Shown piece after piece: positions 1 to 8,945 of a stretch of 45,201 nt of DNA. This DNA comes from Methanosphaera stadtmanae (GTDB lineage: Archaea; Methanobacteriota; Methanobacteria; Methanobacteriales; Methanobacteriaceae): positions 8,761 to 53,961 of the forward strand of contig SUTR01000012.1 of the NCBI GenBank assembly GCA_015062825.1, in the 5' to 3' direction. The notes below the pieces were generated by a model, which had not been told where the DNA came from, did no database searches, and saw only the letters and a list, made by a program, of their open reading frames with translations. The position numbers were made by a program, and so were the translations under genes. How positions within the stretch are numbered: the stretch's first letter is position 1; every line of letters begins with the position of its first letter.

Positions 1-686
1 TTTGTATTGAAGTAACTGTTTTTAACAGTGATGTTGGTTGAATCATCACGTATTGACATTATTCCTACTTCTGTACCTACTGTATTATCTGTAACTGTAA
101 CACTAATACCATCAAATACTATGCTGTTTGTATTGTTTACATATATTTCAGTATTATGGAAATGTATATTGGTAATGTTTGAGCCTGCAGCTCCTGCTAC
201 AAAGTTAAATGACGTATAATGTAATTGACTGTCTGGAAGATTATATCCCATAGATGTATCTAAATCAATTGTATTATTGTTATCACTTGTTAAATTTATG
301 GCTTTGTTAATAATATATGATTTGTCATTTTTTGAAATGTCAGTATTTATTTTGATTGTTGAACCATCTGTTACGCCACTTAAATAGCCATCAGAATCGA
401 ATAGATTATCAAAATCTGATTCTGAATTAATTATTATTGGTGTGGACTCTTGTTTTAAGTTTTTTTCTTCTTTTTCTATTATCTTTGTATTGATATTATT
501 ACTTGTAGTTTGCACAGGTTCTATTGCTGTAGAATCAATATTAGTCTCAGCAGCATCACTTACAATATTATCAATAGCAGCTGTGCTGTTAGTATCATCT
601 GTTGCACATACTCCTCCTACAGTTGTAAGTAAAGTAACAATTGTTAATACAAAGAATATTCTTTTAATATTCTTATTCATATTCAT
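1..686 (-). CDS. Adhesin-like Asn/Thr-rich surface protein, N-terminal part (runs off window)
   Basis: An open minus-strand frame of about 228 codons starts at the ATG at 686 (a second in-frame ATG lies at 680) and is still open at base 1. A GAAG-rich stretch lies just upstream as a weak ribosome site. The N-terminus is a signal peptide: Lys/Arg (NKNIKR), a hydrophobic core (IFFVLTIVTLLTTVGGV) and a likely cleavage near VCA-TDD. After a low-complexity Thr/Asn/Ser linker the chain shows short strand-turn units with many N-x-S/T sequons (NITNIHF, NNTNSIVFDG, DSTNITVKN), typical of the right-handed beta-helix of methanogen adhesin-like proteins. It is secreted by inference; the C-terminus and any anchor are outside the window. 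Confidence 0.8.
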   Translation of the reverse strand, partial: MNMNKNIKRIFFVLTIVTLLTTVGGVCATDDTNSTAAIDNIVSDAAETNIDSTAIEPVQTTSNNINTKIIEKEEKNLKQESTPIIINSESDFDNLFDSDGYLSGVTDGSTIKINTDISKNDKSYIINKAINLTSDNNNTIDLDTSMGYNLPDSQLHYTSFNFVAGAAGSNITNIHFHNTEIYVNNTNSIVFDGISVTVTDNTVGTEVGIMSIRDDSTNITVKNSYFNT

Positions 687-699
687 TCATCTTCTGTAT

Positions 700-1426
700 A
701 TTTAGTTAATAATAAAATGATTATATGAGAAATTGAACAAATGTGACGTGTTTGTGTAATATTTAAAGGTTATAAGAATTATTATTTAATTTATTTTATT
801 ATTAAGATATTTTTTTAACCATTAGTAATTATGTTTATTTTTTATTATATTTTTAAAATTTTTCATATAAATTTTATTATTAATTTATATTTTATAATTA
901 GATATTATTAAATTATCCTTTATTTTTTAAATTTAAATAATAATTACAAATGTTTGAATTTTTTTCTTAATTATTTATAATGTATTCTTAAGTTATATGA
1001 TTTATATTCTTTAACGATAGCAAATTTTATATAAATATAAGTTGTTTTTAGATAATGTGGTGGTAATTATTATATTATGGTAAGATTTTTAGTGTTTTAT
1101 GTATTTTTTTGGCTTGTGTTTTTTTTAGAATAATCTTTTGTTGTCGGTGCATTTATGTTCGTAGTCTACGGGTTGGAGTGTTGTTGTTTTTCTTCATCAA
1201 GAGGTAGTGCGTTGATTAATCCTTTTTTTTTACTAGCATACTGTAATGTTGAAGTTGAAGAGATATTTTTTTTCATGATTGTTGCAGTATTACTCTTTGT
1301 TTTATCAAATACAGTTCCTTGAAAGATGGGCAACATAAGGAAAAGAATTTCATGACAAATGGAAAAACTTTGAAAAATATATTAAAGATTATGGTCTAAT
1401 AAACTAGAAGTTACCATCATTAGTAC
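700..1426. other. Gene-poor AT-rich stretch upstream of the left adhesin gene
   Basis: From 700 to about 1080 the DNA is almost only A and T, with TATA-like runs that could include the promoter of the minus-strand adhesin gene. From about 1130 the composition becomes less AT-rich and coding-like, but all frames are broken. The stretch reads as decayed coding DNA. I see no RNA gene or insertion-sequence end in it. Confidence 0.5.
1166..1336 (-). CDS. Small unrecognised ORF (56 codons), possibly a gene remnant
   Basis: A minus-strand frame runs from an ATG at 1336 to a TAG at 1166-1168 and encodes a Lys/Ser/Thr-rich peptide with a C-terminal GLINALPLDEEKQQ segment. There is no good ribosome-binding site before the ATG, and the same frame extends a little further upstream. 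I do not recognise it. It may be the end of a decayed gene, since the surrounding 700 bases hold no intact gene, or it may be chance in AT-rich DNA. Confidence 0.15.
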   Translation of the reverse strand: MLPIFQGTVFDKTKSNTATIMKKNISSTSTLQYASKKKGLINALPLDEEKQQHSNP

Positions 1427-1720
1427 ATGTTTGAGAAAGAGGTATATGCTAAGCATTTGAATGCAGATAAGGCAACAAAAAATATGAGAAAATACATTGA
1501 AATAAACCAAGTACCTGCTGATGCATTTAATGTTATAAATGTAGTGTCTTTTGCATATTATGGATGTTTTGCTAATATGGAATCATCATTTAATATATTA
1601 TCACGAACATACACATCCACTTCAGGAGTTGGAATGAGTGGCAGTGAAGATTTGATGGTGGAAAAGGAGCTACATTCTAAGAAGGAATTCACTTTTCAGC
1701 CAAAACACAATAAAATGTAA
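1427..1720 (+). CDS. Unrecognised 97-codon ORF, possible gene fragment
   Basis: A plus-strand frame starting at the ATG at 1427 encodes a mixed, fairly polar peptide with a charged N-terminus (ADKATKNMRKYIE) and a Lys-rich C-terminus. No Shine-Dalgarno sequence precedes the ATG, and sequence upstream (1320-1426) is coding-like but interrupted by stops, so this may be the 3' part of a broken gene. I recognise no domain. It lies in a decayed interval between an adhesin gene and a conserved MutS-family gene. Confidence 0.25.
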   Translation: MFEKEVYAKHLNADKATKNMRKYIEINQVPADAFNVINVVSFAYYGCFANMESSFNILSRTYTSTSGVGMSGSEDLMVEKELHSKKEFTFQPKHNKM

Positions 1721-1856
1721 AATATTTAAATCCACACCATTTACATTAAATTTCTTTCTATCAAAAATAATTTTGTCGGACTCTAATTAATTTAAAATAA
1801 TACTTTTTACATAAATATATATTGTCTACATTTATGATTTATTCATAATAGGTTAA

Positions 1857-1990
1857 TATCTTAAGCATTCATATGCTTAATCTGTAATGGAATTTGATAT
1901 TAATTCATGACTGCCTGGTACGAGGGTTGCTTGGGGAGGAATGTTGGTAATCTACCTGTGATCTGGAGAGTTAGTAAACAGGCAATAATA
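1857..1990. ncRNA. Possible structured RNA: hairpin plus GC-rich island
   Basis: A perfect 8-bp hairpin (TTAAGCAT / ATGCTTAA, 4-base loop) lies at 1861-1880. About 30 bases later comes an island much richer in G and C than its surroundings, at 1911-1984. Its ends pair (TGCCTG at 1912-1917 with CAGGCA at 1979-1984) and it contains an internal hairpin GGTA-ATC-TACC (1946-1956). No coding frame explains it. In AT-rich archaea such islands are often non-coding RNAs; I cannot assign a family, and the strand is unknown. Confidence 0.3.
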
Positions 1991-2031
1991 TTTTAATAAA
2001 TTATTTAAAAAAGAGGATGTTAGGGTATTGT

Positions 2032-4002
2032 TTAATCTTTAAACTTATCTAATATGTCCTTATAAACACTTTTTATAGGTTCTTCTGATTTTTCATATAC
2101 TCTTGTAAGAATAAGCTCTGGTGTACTGTTTGCAAGATAATTAATTCTAGGACTACGATCAACTATTAAATTATAATCCTTATCAAGACCCTTTGCTTCA
2201 ATACCGTCAGTTCTAATTTTCACATCATTTGTATGTTTAAGTATCTCTGATGCCATATGTGTTACAATAATAGCATAGGATTGTTTGTCCTGTATGTGTT
2301 CAATAAATCCTATGATAATCTTTATTGCAGCTTCCAGTTCTGTTATTGATTCAAGTTCATCAATTAATATTAATTTTCTTTCTCGTCCAACAACTACTGG
2401 TATGAATGATGTTAAAAATGTTTCAAATGCCCCTGCATTAAGGGAATGTTTCTTTGTAAAGTAGTATACTTCACTGGTTTGGGCTATCCTTGCTGTTTTA
2501 CTGCATACTCCAAGTCCCATATGGGTCATGATAGTATGTTGGGCTAATGTTTCAAGTAATGTGGTTTTACCACCACTATTTGCACCAGTAAGTAGAATAA
2601 TATTGTTGTCATCATCTAAGTTATAGTTTATGGGCTGTGTTTCAAGATTTTCTTCATGTTCCTGTTGCTTTAGTGTAAGGTGTAATGCTCCTTCAAGTAC
2701 ATACTCCTTGGTAATATTAGGTATTGTTAGATTATAGTATTTACTAAAGTGTGCAAGGCTAAACTGGTAGTCATAGTGGATTAGTTCTGTTGTTTCTTCT
2801 ATGATTTTTTCCTTGAATTTTTCAAGTTTAACACATGCATTTAATTCCTTTTCATATTGTTTAATATGATGGTTTGCTCGATTGTTTTCCTGTACTCTTT
2901 TTATTTCATCATAGTCTATTTCTAATGGGTATTTTATTATGAATGGATCAATGTATATTCCGGTTTGTTTTTTTATTTCATCTTTTGCAATATCTAATTG
3001 CTTGTTAAATATGGTCATTATCTTTGGCGGTAAGTTTTCATTATTTAACAATTGCAGTACTTCTTCTCCGCTCAAATCAATCTGTTTTATTTGTTGTTCT
3101 ATTTGCTTGTCTGTTTTATCTTTTATGTCTTCTATAATGCCTGTTACCTCAAGGTCTTCATGTTTTTCTAATGTAATCTCATCAAGTGTTTCAAGTACCT
3201 TGTCTATGCATGTGTCTAAATTAAGATATTTTCTTAAGTTAAATACATTTTCTAGTATTGGCCTGTTTTGTCTGTAGAATTCTAGTTCTACAGCCGGCTG
3301 TATTTCATAATCCGGACTTTTATTGCTTACTGTGATTATATTTGATGTTTCTCCAGGATCTGTATTGAAATCATTATATATGTAAATTATATATTCATAT
3401 TCATTTAGGTCTGTATTGTTTTCTAACGGATAAATATTGCAGTATTTGTTCAATCCACGTTCCAGCAGTTCCATATAATCTTCATAGTCTTCACATAGAA
3501 TTGCATAGGTATCGTTGAATTTTGCTTTGCAATTGGTATTTAATGGTGTAATGTTTTGGTAAAGTTTTCTTATATAATCATAGTCAAGATTTTTGGTATT
3601 GTCCAGTGTCTTCATTATAATTTCATTTCTCTTTGATATTTCATCATAATCTGTTGTAGGTGTTAATAGTAATACGCGATTTCTTGCATATTCTGTATTG
3701 GTAAATGTTAAAATACGATTAATTATATCTTGATATATAGTCTCTGCCTGAGTAGTTTTAAGAAATTCATCTTGCTGTTTGTCCAGAACAAATCTTGCAA
3801 TCTCCAAAGCCTTCTGTCTACTAAGACCTGGAATGCTCATAAGCTTATCAATCTCATAAGCTCTGATTGACTCTTCAAAATTCTCATAAGAGGAATAACA
3901 CTCCAAAATCTTGTCAATAATCTTACTGCCTACACCCTTAATCTCTTCTATAGCATAAATACTAAACACATCCCATTGAAAATAATTAAAATCAAGTACC
4001 AA
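2032..4002 (-). CDS. Archaeal MutS-family ATPase with N-terminal helix-hairpin-helix (MutS2/MutS5-like)
   Basis: This 656-residue protein has an N-terminal helix-hairpin-helix DNA-binding region (roughly residues 15-70: IKGVGSKIIDKIL and IPGLSRQKALEIA), a long coiled and clamp-like middle (about 270-420), and a C-terminal MutS ABC ATPase. The ATPase shows a Walker A (GANSGGKTT, near 475), a Walker B (LILIDELES, near 547) and a downstream switch His (VTHMASE). It lacks the MutS1 mismatch-recognition domain and has no Smr nuclease domain, so it resembles the archaeal MutS2/MutS5-like group rather than a canonical mismatch-repair MutS. A role in branched-DNA processing or recombination is inferred. 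The start is a TTG at 4002 after a weak GATGA; no in-frame ATG lies near it. Confidence 0.85.
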   Translation of the reverse strand: MVLDFNYFQWDVFSIYAIEEIKGVGSKIIDKILECYSSYENFEESIRAYEIDKLMSIPGLSRQKALEIARFVLDKQQDEFLKTTQAETIYQDIINRILTFTNTEYARNRVLLLTPTTDYDEISKRNEIIMKTLDNTKNLDYDYIRKLYQNITPLNTNCKAKFNDTYAILCEDYEDYMELLERGLNKYCNIYPLENNTDLNEYEYIIYIYNDFNTDPGETSNIITVSNKSPDYEIQPAVELEFYRQNRPILENVFNLRKYLNLDTCIDKVLETLDEITLEKHEDLEVTGIIEDIKDKTDKQIEQQIKQIDLSGEEVLQLLNNENLPPKIMTIFNKQLDIAKDEIKKQTGIYIDPFIIKYPLEIDYDEIKRVQENNRANHHIKQYEKELNACVKLEKFKEKIIEETTELIHYDYQFSLAHFSKYYNLTIPNITKEYVLEGALHLTLKQQEHEENLETQPINYNLDDDNNIILLTGANSGGKTTLLETLAQHTIMTHMGLGVCSKTARIAQTSEVYYFTKKHSLNAGAFETFLTSFIPVVVGRERKLILIDELESITELEAAIKIIIGFIEHIQDKQSYAIIVTHMASEILKHTNDVKIRTDGIEAKGLDKDYNLIVDRSPRINYLANSTPELILTRVYEKSEEPIKSVYKDILDKFKD

Positions 4003-4103
4003 GTTTTCATCAAAAAAACATATCTTGTAAAAAAAAGATACATATCTACATATACTTATTGTCTTGAAAGTATTTTAATATAACCAGAAAATGTGAAGAC
4101 AAA

Positions 4104-4910
4104 ATGGACTATATAATATATTTAATACTCCTATTAATAGGAGGATGCTTCGGTGGATTAATGGCAGGATTACTTGGAGTAGGTGGTGGAATGATACTAA
4201 CACCAATACAATATTACCTCCTATTGATAATGGACACACCAAACGAGATAGCAATACCTATGTCATTTGCAACAAGTCTTGCTGTAATATTTGTCACAAT
4301 GATAAACTCCACACACAAACAAGAAAAAAATCATATGGTTGTAAAAGAACATCTAAAACCATTAATGATACTTGGATTTCTAGGAGCAATTTGTGGAGCA
4401 TTCATATCAACACATGTTGATGTAGGATTACTTAAAATACTCTTTGGACTAATGTGTATCATTGCAGTAATAAACATGATACTAATTAAATACCCTGATA
4501 ATGATGATAATATCAGCCACAGTCTGATAGGACATTCAATGCTTGGACTAATGGCCGGACTGCTATGTGGATTGTTGGGTGTTGGGGGCGGAGTAATAAT
4601 GATACCCGTACTTACAATAGTATTGCATTATCCAACTCACAAGGCAATAGGAACATCATCAGCATCAATAATTGCAACATCCCTTGGAGGATTAATAACG
4701 TATATAATAATAGGATGGGATGTGGCAGGACTTCCACCATTATCTGTAGGATATGTTAATCTAATACAATTTGCATTTCTAACACTAACAAGTACAATAG
4801 TAGCAGGATATGCAGCAGGTCTGTCAAAAAACATTGATGCAAGAAAACTAAAAGCATTACATATAATATTAGTAACTTACATTGGATTAAAGATGCTGGG
4901 CATAATATAA
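4104..4910 (+). CDS. TauE/SafE-family membrane permease (anion/sulfite exporter type)
   Basis: This is a 268-residue integral membrane protein with about eight hydrophobic segments in two homologous halves. Each half begins with the family's glycine-rich signature: GGLMAGLLGVGGGMI near residues 17-31 and GLMAGLLCGLLGVGGGVI near 148-165. Family members move sulfite, sulfoacetate and other organic or sulfur anions; the substrate here cannot be read from sequence. Length is normal. It is transcribed away from the MutS-family gene, about 100 bases apart, and is followed by an MFS transporter on the same strand after a gap of about 100 bases. Confidence 0.88.
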   Translation: MDYIIYLILLLIGGCFGGLMAGLLGVGGGMILTPIQYYLLLIMDTPNEIAIPMSFATSLAVIFVTMINSTHKQEKNHMVVKEHLKPLMILGFLGAICGAFISTHVDVGLLKILFGLMCIIAVINMILIKYPDNDDNISHSLIGHSMLGLMAGLLCGLLGVGGGVIMIPVLTIVLHYPTHKAIGTSSASIIATSLGGLITYIIIGWDVAGLPPLSVGYVNLIQFAFLTLTSTIVAGYAAGLSKNIDARKLKALHIILVTYIGLKMLGII

Positions 4911-5012
4911 GTGTCTACACAGAGGACCTTTTCATTATACCAGATTTTCTTTAGAAAAATTTATTGTAATGTTTAAAGAAAATCCATGATTAAAAAAATA
5001 GGATGAACATAT

Positions 5013-6209
5013 ATGGAAAATGAAAATCAGAATGAAAAAATATTTACAAAATCATTTCTTCTAATCTTCTCAGCATTGTTGTTCACATCATTAGTGATGT
5101 ATGCATTAATGTCTACCGTAACCGAATATGCCACATCAATGGGGACTTCAGCAGCAATCGCAGGTTTGGTATCTGGTATCTATGTCTTTGGAGGATTATG
5201 TTCCAGAATATATTCAGGTAATGCATTAGAAAAGAAAACATATAAAAGCATCGCATTAATCTTCATGACCATACATTTTTTAGCATGTCTGCTCTATTTT
5301 ATTGTGGATGACATTTCATTGCTTTTAATTGTTCGATTTATACATGGTATTGGATTTGGAGCATCAGCAAATGCAATAGTAACAATAGCATCAGAAATTC
5401 TTCCAAAGACTAGGTATGGTGAAGCATTTGGTTATTTTATGCTTGGAACCACAATATCTGTAGGTTTAGGTCCATATATTGGAGGTATTCTTTTTGATAC
5501 TATGGGCTCAAGAGGATCTTTTTTAGCCGCAAGTCTATTTGCACTAATAGCATTAATAAGTATAATCATATTGGATGTGGATAAATATGATCCAAAAATG
5601 AAAAATGAAAAAAACACTTATAAAAACATGAACGCTAACCATGCATATACGGGATTGGAGAAAATAATAGAATATGATGCAATACCTGTCTCACTATTCA
5701 CAGCTCTTACAAGTCTGGGCTATGTTTCAATATTATCATTCTACAGATTATATGCAGCTGAAGTAAATCTGACCGGTATATTTTCATGGTTTTTCATCAT
5801 ATATTCACTGTCTTTAGTTTTAACAAGACCTGTAGCAGGTAAAATACAGGACAAAAATGGTGATAAACTAGTTTGTATAACTGGAATAATTGCTCAAAGC
5901 ATAGGACTTTTATTAATATCATTGATGCCATCAAATATTACAGTCATCATATGTGCAGTATGTGCAGCTTTAGGATTTGGAACCTTGAGTTCTGCATGCA
6001 CAACAATAGTCACAAGAAATACAAGTAAAAATCGAAGATCATATGCGTTATCAACATTTTTCATATTCTGTGATGCTACAATGGGATTTGGACCTGCACT
6101 TCTGGGATTATTTGTATCACAAGGCACAGGATATGCACCATTATATATCATATCATCATTTATCACATTACTTGCATTACCAGTATGTTTATATGCACTT
6201 AAGAAATAG
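5013..6209 (+). CDS. Major facilitator superfamily (MFS) transporter
   Basis: This 398-residue protein has about twelve hydrophobic segments in two sets of six, separated by a charged cytoplasmic loop near residues 190-215 (DVDKYDPKMKNEKN). Motif-A-like loops are present in both halves (SRIYSGNALEKK near 65; RPVAGKIQDKNGDK near 271). It looks like a drug- or metabolite-efflux type of MFS protein; the substrate is unknown. The ATG at 5013 follows a clear GGATGA ribosome site. It may share a transcript with the TauE/SafE gene upstream, though the gap of about 100 bases leaves room for its own promoter. Confidence 0.9.
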   Translation: MENENQNEKIFTKSFLLIFSALLFTSLVMYALMSTVTEYATSMGTSAAIAGLVSGIYVFGGLCSRIYSGNALEKKTYKSIALIFMTIHFLACLLYFIVDDISLLLIVRFIHGIGFGASANAIVTIASEILPKTRYGEAFGYFMLGTTISVGLGPYIGGILFDTMGSRGSFLAASLFALIALISIIILDVDKYDPKMKNEKNTYKNMNANHAYTGLEKIIEYDAIPVSLFTALTSLGYVSILSFYRLYAAEVNLTGIFSWFFIIYSLSLVLTRPVAGKIQDKNGDKLVCITGIIAQSIGLLLISLMPSNITVIICAVCAALGFGTLSSACTTIVTRNTSKNRRSYALSTFFIFCDATMGFGPALLGLFVSQGTGYAPLYIISSFITLLALPVCLYALKK

Positions 6210-6452
6210 AAATATGATAAAATATGAATTTACAAAAGCAAATGTATGAAAAATAATTAAAATATTTTAAAAAGGCTATGATAATTGAATGTTTTAATTA
6301 TGATAAGTAATTATTGAACTAAATCACGGATTAAAAAAAAGATAAAGGTAAAAAAAGTTGGATTGGCGTCTATTTAAAATTAATTCATTAATTTAAATAA
6401 TCACCTGTTTTATTCTACTTCAATCAATTAATATTCTCTTAATATTATACTA

Positions 6453-8765
6453 TTATTCTGACGGCACATCTATTGTAACTATTGAAGGATTATCCTCGGT
6501 GTTAACCATCTGTGAATTTGCAGGTGCAGTGTATTTGCCGCCCATGTTATAATAATAATTTTTCACAAATTCCATAATAGTTGAATTCAAATAATATGAT
6601 GGTGTTACTTTCATAAAACCATTTTCCTTAAGAGCCTTATCAGTATTCATTACTTCAGTCCATGTTGCCCATTGTACAGCATTAATATTGTGGCTGGGAC
6701 CACTTGGGTTTAAGCATAAAAATGTATCATTAACAGAATTATATGCTGCTATTGCCATATAATGACCATTAATATGCCAAAATATCATACTACCTTCTTC
6801 CAATGCACTTTTCACAGATTCCTTAGTATTGTTAATATTTGTTAAAGTCATATTAACAAGAGGTGAATACTTGATGATGTTGGATTCATCCGTTCCATAT
6901 GCAGCAGTTGTAAGATATACACCTGCAAGTTTTCTTTCACTTCTATATACATTTAAGCCCTGACTAATCATACTCATAGCAGTTGGTCCGCAAGTATATC
7001 TTTCACCGTTAATCCATTCCTGATAATCAAAGTATATTGGAGTATAACGAATCTTTCCAGTTAAATTCACAGTAATCATATAAGGGAATCCAACAGAATC
7101 ATATCCCTGATCTACATGGTATTTATTCAGTGCCCTTATAATAACATTCCATTTTTCACGACTGATAACATATTTAATATTTGAATTTTCAGTTCTGAAA
7201 AATGTATACTTCGGTGTGAAACCATATATCTGTTGACAATAACTGTCTAATTGTCTTACTCTAACTATTTCAGCAACAGTTATATTATACACTCCTTCTT
7301 CATCAGCAAAAACATAATCTGCTCCTAGCCTGGAAATATCCGGTTTTCCATCTACTGGTGTAATATTCATTGTAATTGCAGTTTCATTACCTGTATCATC
7401 TAAGCTAAGGAATGTCTCATTATCTATTATCACTATTTCTGTAATCTCAATTGTAGTGGTAGTGTTTCTCTGGCTTTTATAAGCAAGTCTGTCTTGTGTA
7501 ACTATCTCTATGCTATTGTATGTTGAATATGCGGGTATGCTTAGATTGCTTATTGTGATGTTTCCATCTGTAGCATAGAAGTATTGTGGCTTTGTTTCGT
7601 TTTTGATTGTGATTCCGTTTATTTTGATTATGTATTTGTTTGGTCCTATTACATTATTGTTTAGGTAGTCTTTGATTGTTGCATTTAATGATAGTTGGTG
7701 GCTTGTTTTGTCTATGGTTGTGTTTTGGAATTGTATTGTTATGTCGGATCTTTCTGTTTGGAATGTGCTGGTGTTTGTTGCTGTTGGGTAGTAGTTTTTG
7801 TTTGCATATCCTGCGAGTATTGTATGGTTTTTTGTTGTGAATGTTTTACCGTCTGTCACTGCAGATAGTCCCAATGGAATGTAGTATTGTGTTGTTGCTG
7901 TTGAATTTACTACTTTAACCTTCAGGGCATTTCCTTGTTCATCTTTTAGTGTTATTCCGTTAACTTTGAAGTATACGTATTCGTCTGTGTATGGTGCTAG
8001 TGTGGTGTTTCTTTGTCCTGTTGTTATGTCGTATATTTTTGCTGTTATTGTAAGGTATTGTCCTTGTTTTATTGTTTTTACATTACTTGAGACTTCTATT
8101 GATGCGTTTCTTAGTGCTATTTGTGCTGTTGCTGTGTTTGATCTGGATGCGTTGTATGTGGTTGATCCTGAGTATACTGCTGTTAGTGTTTTTGCATTTC
8201 TCATGTTGAGGTCTGCTGTTATGTTTGTTGTTGCTGTTCCGTTTTTTACATATACCTTTAGGTTATTTGTACTTCCTGTGAGTTTACCATTATCTTTTAT
8301 GGTAACACCATTTAATTTGAAGATAACATATCCATTAGTTACATTTTCATCATTTTCATCCAGTACTGTTGCATTTAAAGTTAAATTGTTTCCAATTATT
8401 CCTTTGCTGGTTGATACTATGACTGAAGTAAGTGTTTTTGTATTGTTGTTTGTGTTTTCTTCTTGACTGTTGTTCTCTGGATAATCTGTTGAGGTGTTAT
8501 TTGTTGTTTCAATATTTTCTGTATCATTAAGATTATTGGTTATATTTGAATTTTTAAGGTTTTTATCTTCCTTAATTAGTGAAGCCTTCTTGATTTCATT
8601 ATTATCTACATCATAAGTTAAATCATTTGTGCTGTGATTATTTTCCTCTATCTTATCATCATAAGTATTGGTATAATCGGGTGCATCTGATGCACTAACT
8701 ATTCCTACCAAAAAGATGGATAAAAGTATAAGAAGAAACAAATTAATAATCTTTGTATATCTCAT
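6453..8765 (-). CDS. Secreted adhesin-like protein with Ig-like repeats and C-terminal C39-like cysteine peptidase domain
   Basis: This 770-residue protein begins with a signal peptide (residues 1-25, hydrophobic INLFLLILLSIFLVGIVSA) and a Thr/Asn/Glu-rich linker (26-110). Ig-like beta-sandwich repeats follow (about 111-440). The C-terminal third (about 470-770) ends in a papain-like region: CGPTAMS with Cys near 592, GHYMAIAAY with His near 668 and LNPSG near 684, the Cys-His-Asn/Asp order of Peptidase_C39-like domains. Catalysis is inferred; it could process wall peptides or surface proteins. Residues about 170-339 are encoded by DNA identical to part of the neighbouring giant gene. Many N-x-S/T sequons suit AglB glycosylation. 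No C-terminal membrane anchor is visible. Confidence 0.85.
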   Translation of the reverse strand: MRYTKIINLFLLILLSIFLVGIVSASDAPDYTNTYDDKIEENNHSTNDLTYDVDNNEIKKASLIKEDKNLKNSNITNNLNDTENIETTNNTSTDYPENNSQEENTNNNTKTLTSVIVSTSKGIIGNNLTLNATVLDENDENVTNGYVIFKLNGVTIKDNGKLTGSTNNLKVYVKNGTATTNITADLNMRNAKTLTAVYSGSTTYNASRSNTATAQIALRNASIEVSSNVKTIKQGQYLTITAKIYDITTGQRNTTLAPYTDEYVYFKVNGITLKDEQGNALKVKVVNSTATTQYYIPLGLSAVTDGKTFTTKNHTILAGYANKNYYPTATNTSTFQTERSDITIQFQNTTIDKTSHQLSLNATIKDYLNNNVIGPNKYIIKINGITIKNETKPQYFYATDGNITISNLSIPAYSTYNSIEIVTQDRLAYKSQRNTTTTIEITEIVIIDNETFLSLDDTGNETAITMNITPVDGKPDISRLGADYVFADEEGVYNITVAEIVRVRQLDSYCQQIYGFTPKYTFFRTENSNIKYVISREKWNVIIRALNKYHVDQGYDSVGFPYMITVNLTGKIRYTPIYFDYQEWINGERYTCGPTAMSMISQGLNVYRSERKLAGVYLTTAAYGTDESNIIKYSPLVNMTLTNINNTKESVKSALEEGSMIFWHINGHYMAIAAYNSVNDTFLCLNPSGPSHNINAVQWATWTEVMNTDKALKENGFMKVTPSYYLNSTIMEFVKNYYYNMGGKYTAPANSQMVNTEDNPSIVTIDVPSE
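7747..8255 (-). repeat. Copy 1 of a 509-bp identical direct repeat (Ig-like domain block)
   Basis: By eye, bases 7747-8255 match 9259-9767 at every position, with a constant offset of 1512. Immediately outside, the two genes diverge (for example 7745-7746 and 8256). It encodes about 170 residues of Ig-like repeat in the C39-like adhesin. Identity at DNA level, silent sites included, points to recent duplication or gene conversion. Confidence 0.95.
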
Positions 8766-8945
8766 GTAATCTAAACCATTAATAATTTTTTAATTGTATA
8801 AAAAAATACATAATACTTATTTATTGTAAACTTACTTTATAAACTTAATTGTTCAAAGTATAAAAATTTCATATTAAATATTTATTGTTAATCTTTGAAT
8901 GATTTTTTTTATAGAAAAAAAGAAAATTAAGAAGGTCATATCTTT

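Noticed and set aside
1911-1984. tRNA or SRP/RNase P RNA in the GC-rich island
   Set aside because: No T-arm consensus, no anticodon arm and too short for SRP or RNase P RNA.
7966-8466. Long plus-strand ORF of 166 codons within the C39-like adhesin gene
   Set aside because: It is the antisense of Ig-like repeats rich in Asn and Thr codons; the same ORF recurs at 9478-10014 because the DNA block is repeated. No ribosome site, and hydrophobic composition typical of such shadows.
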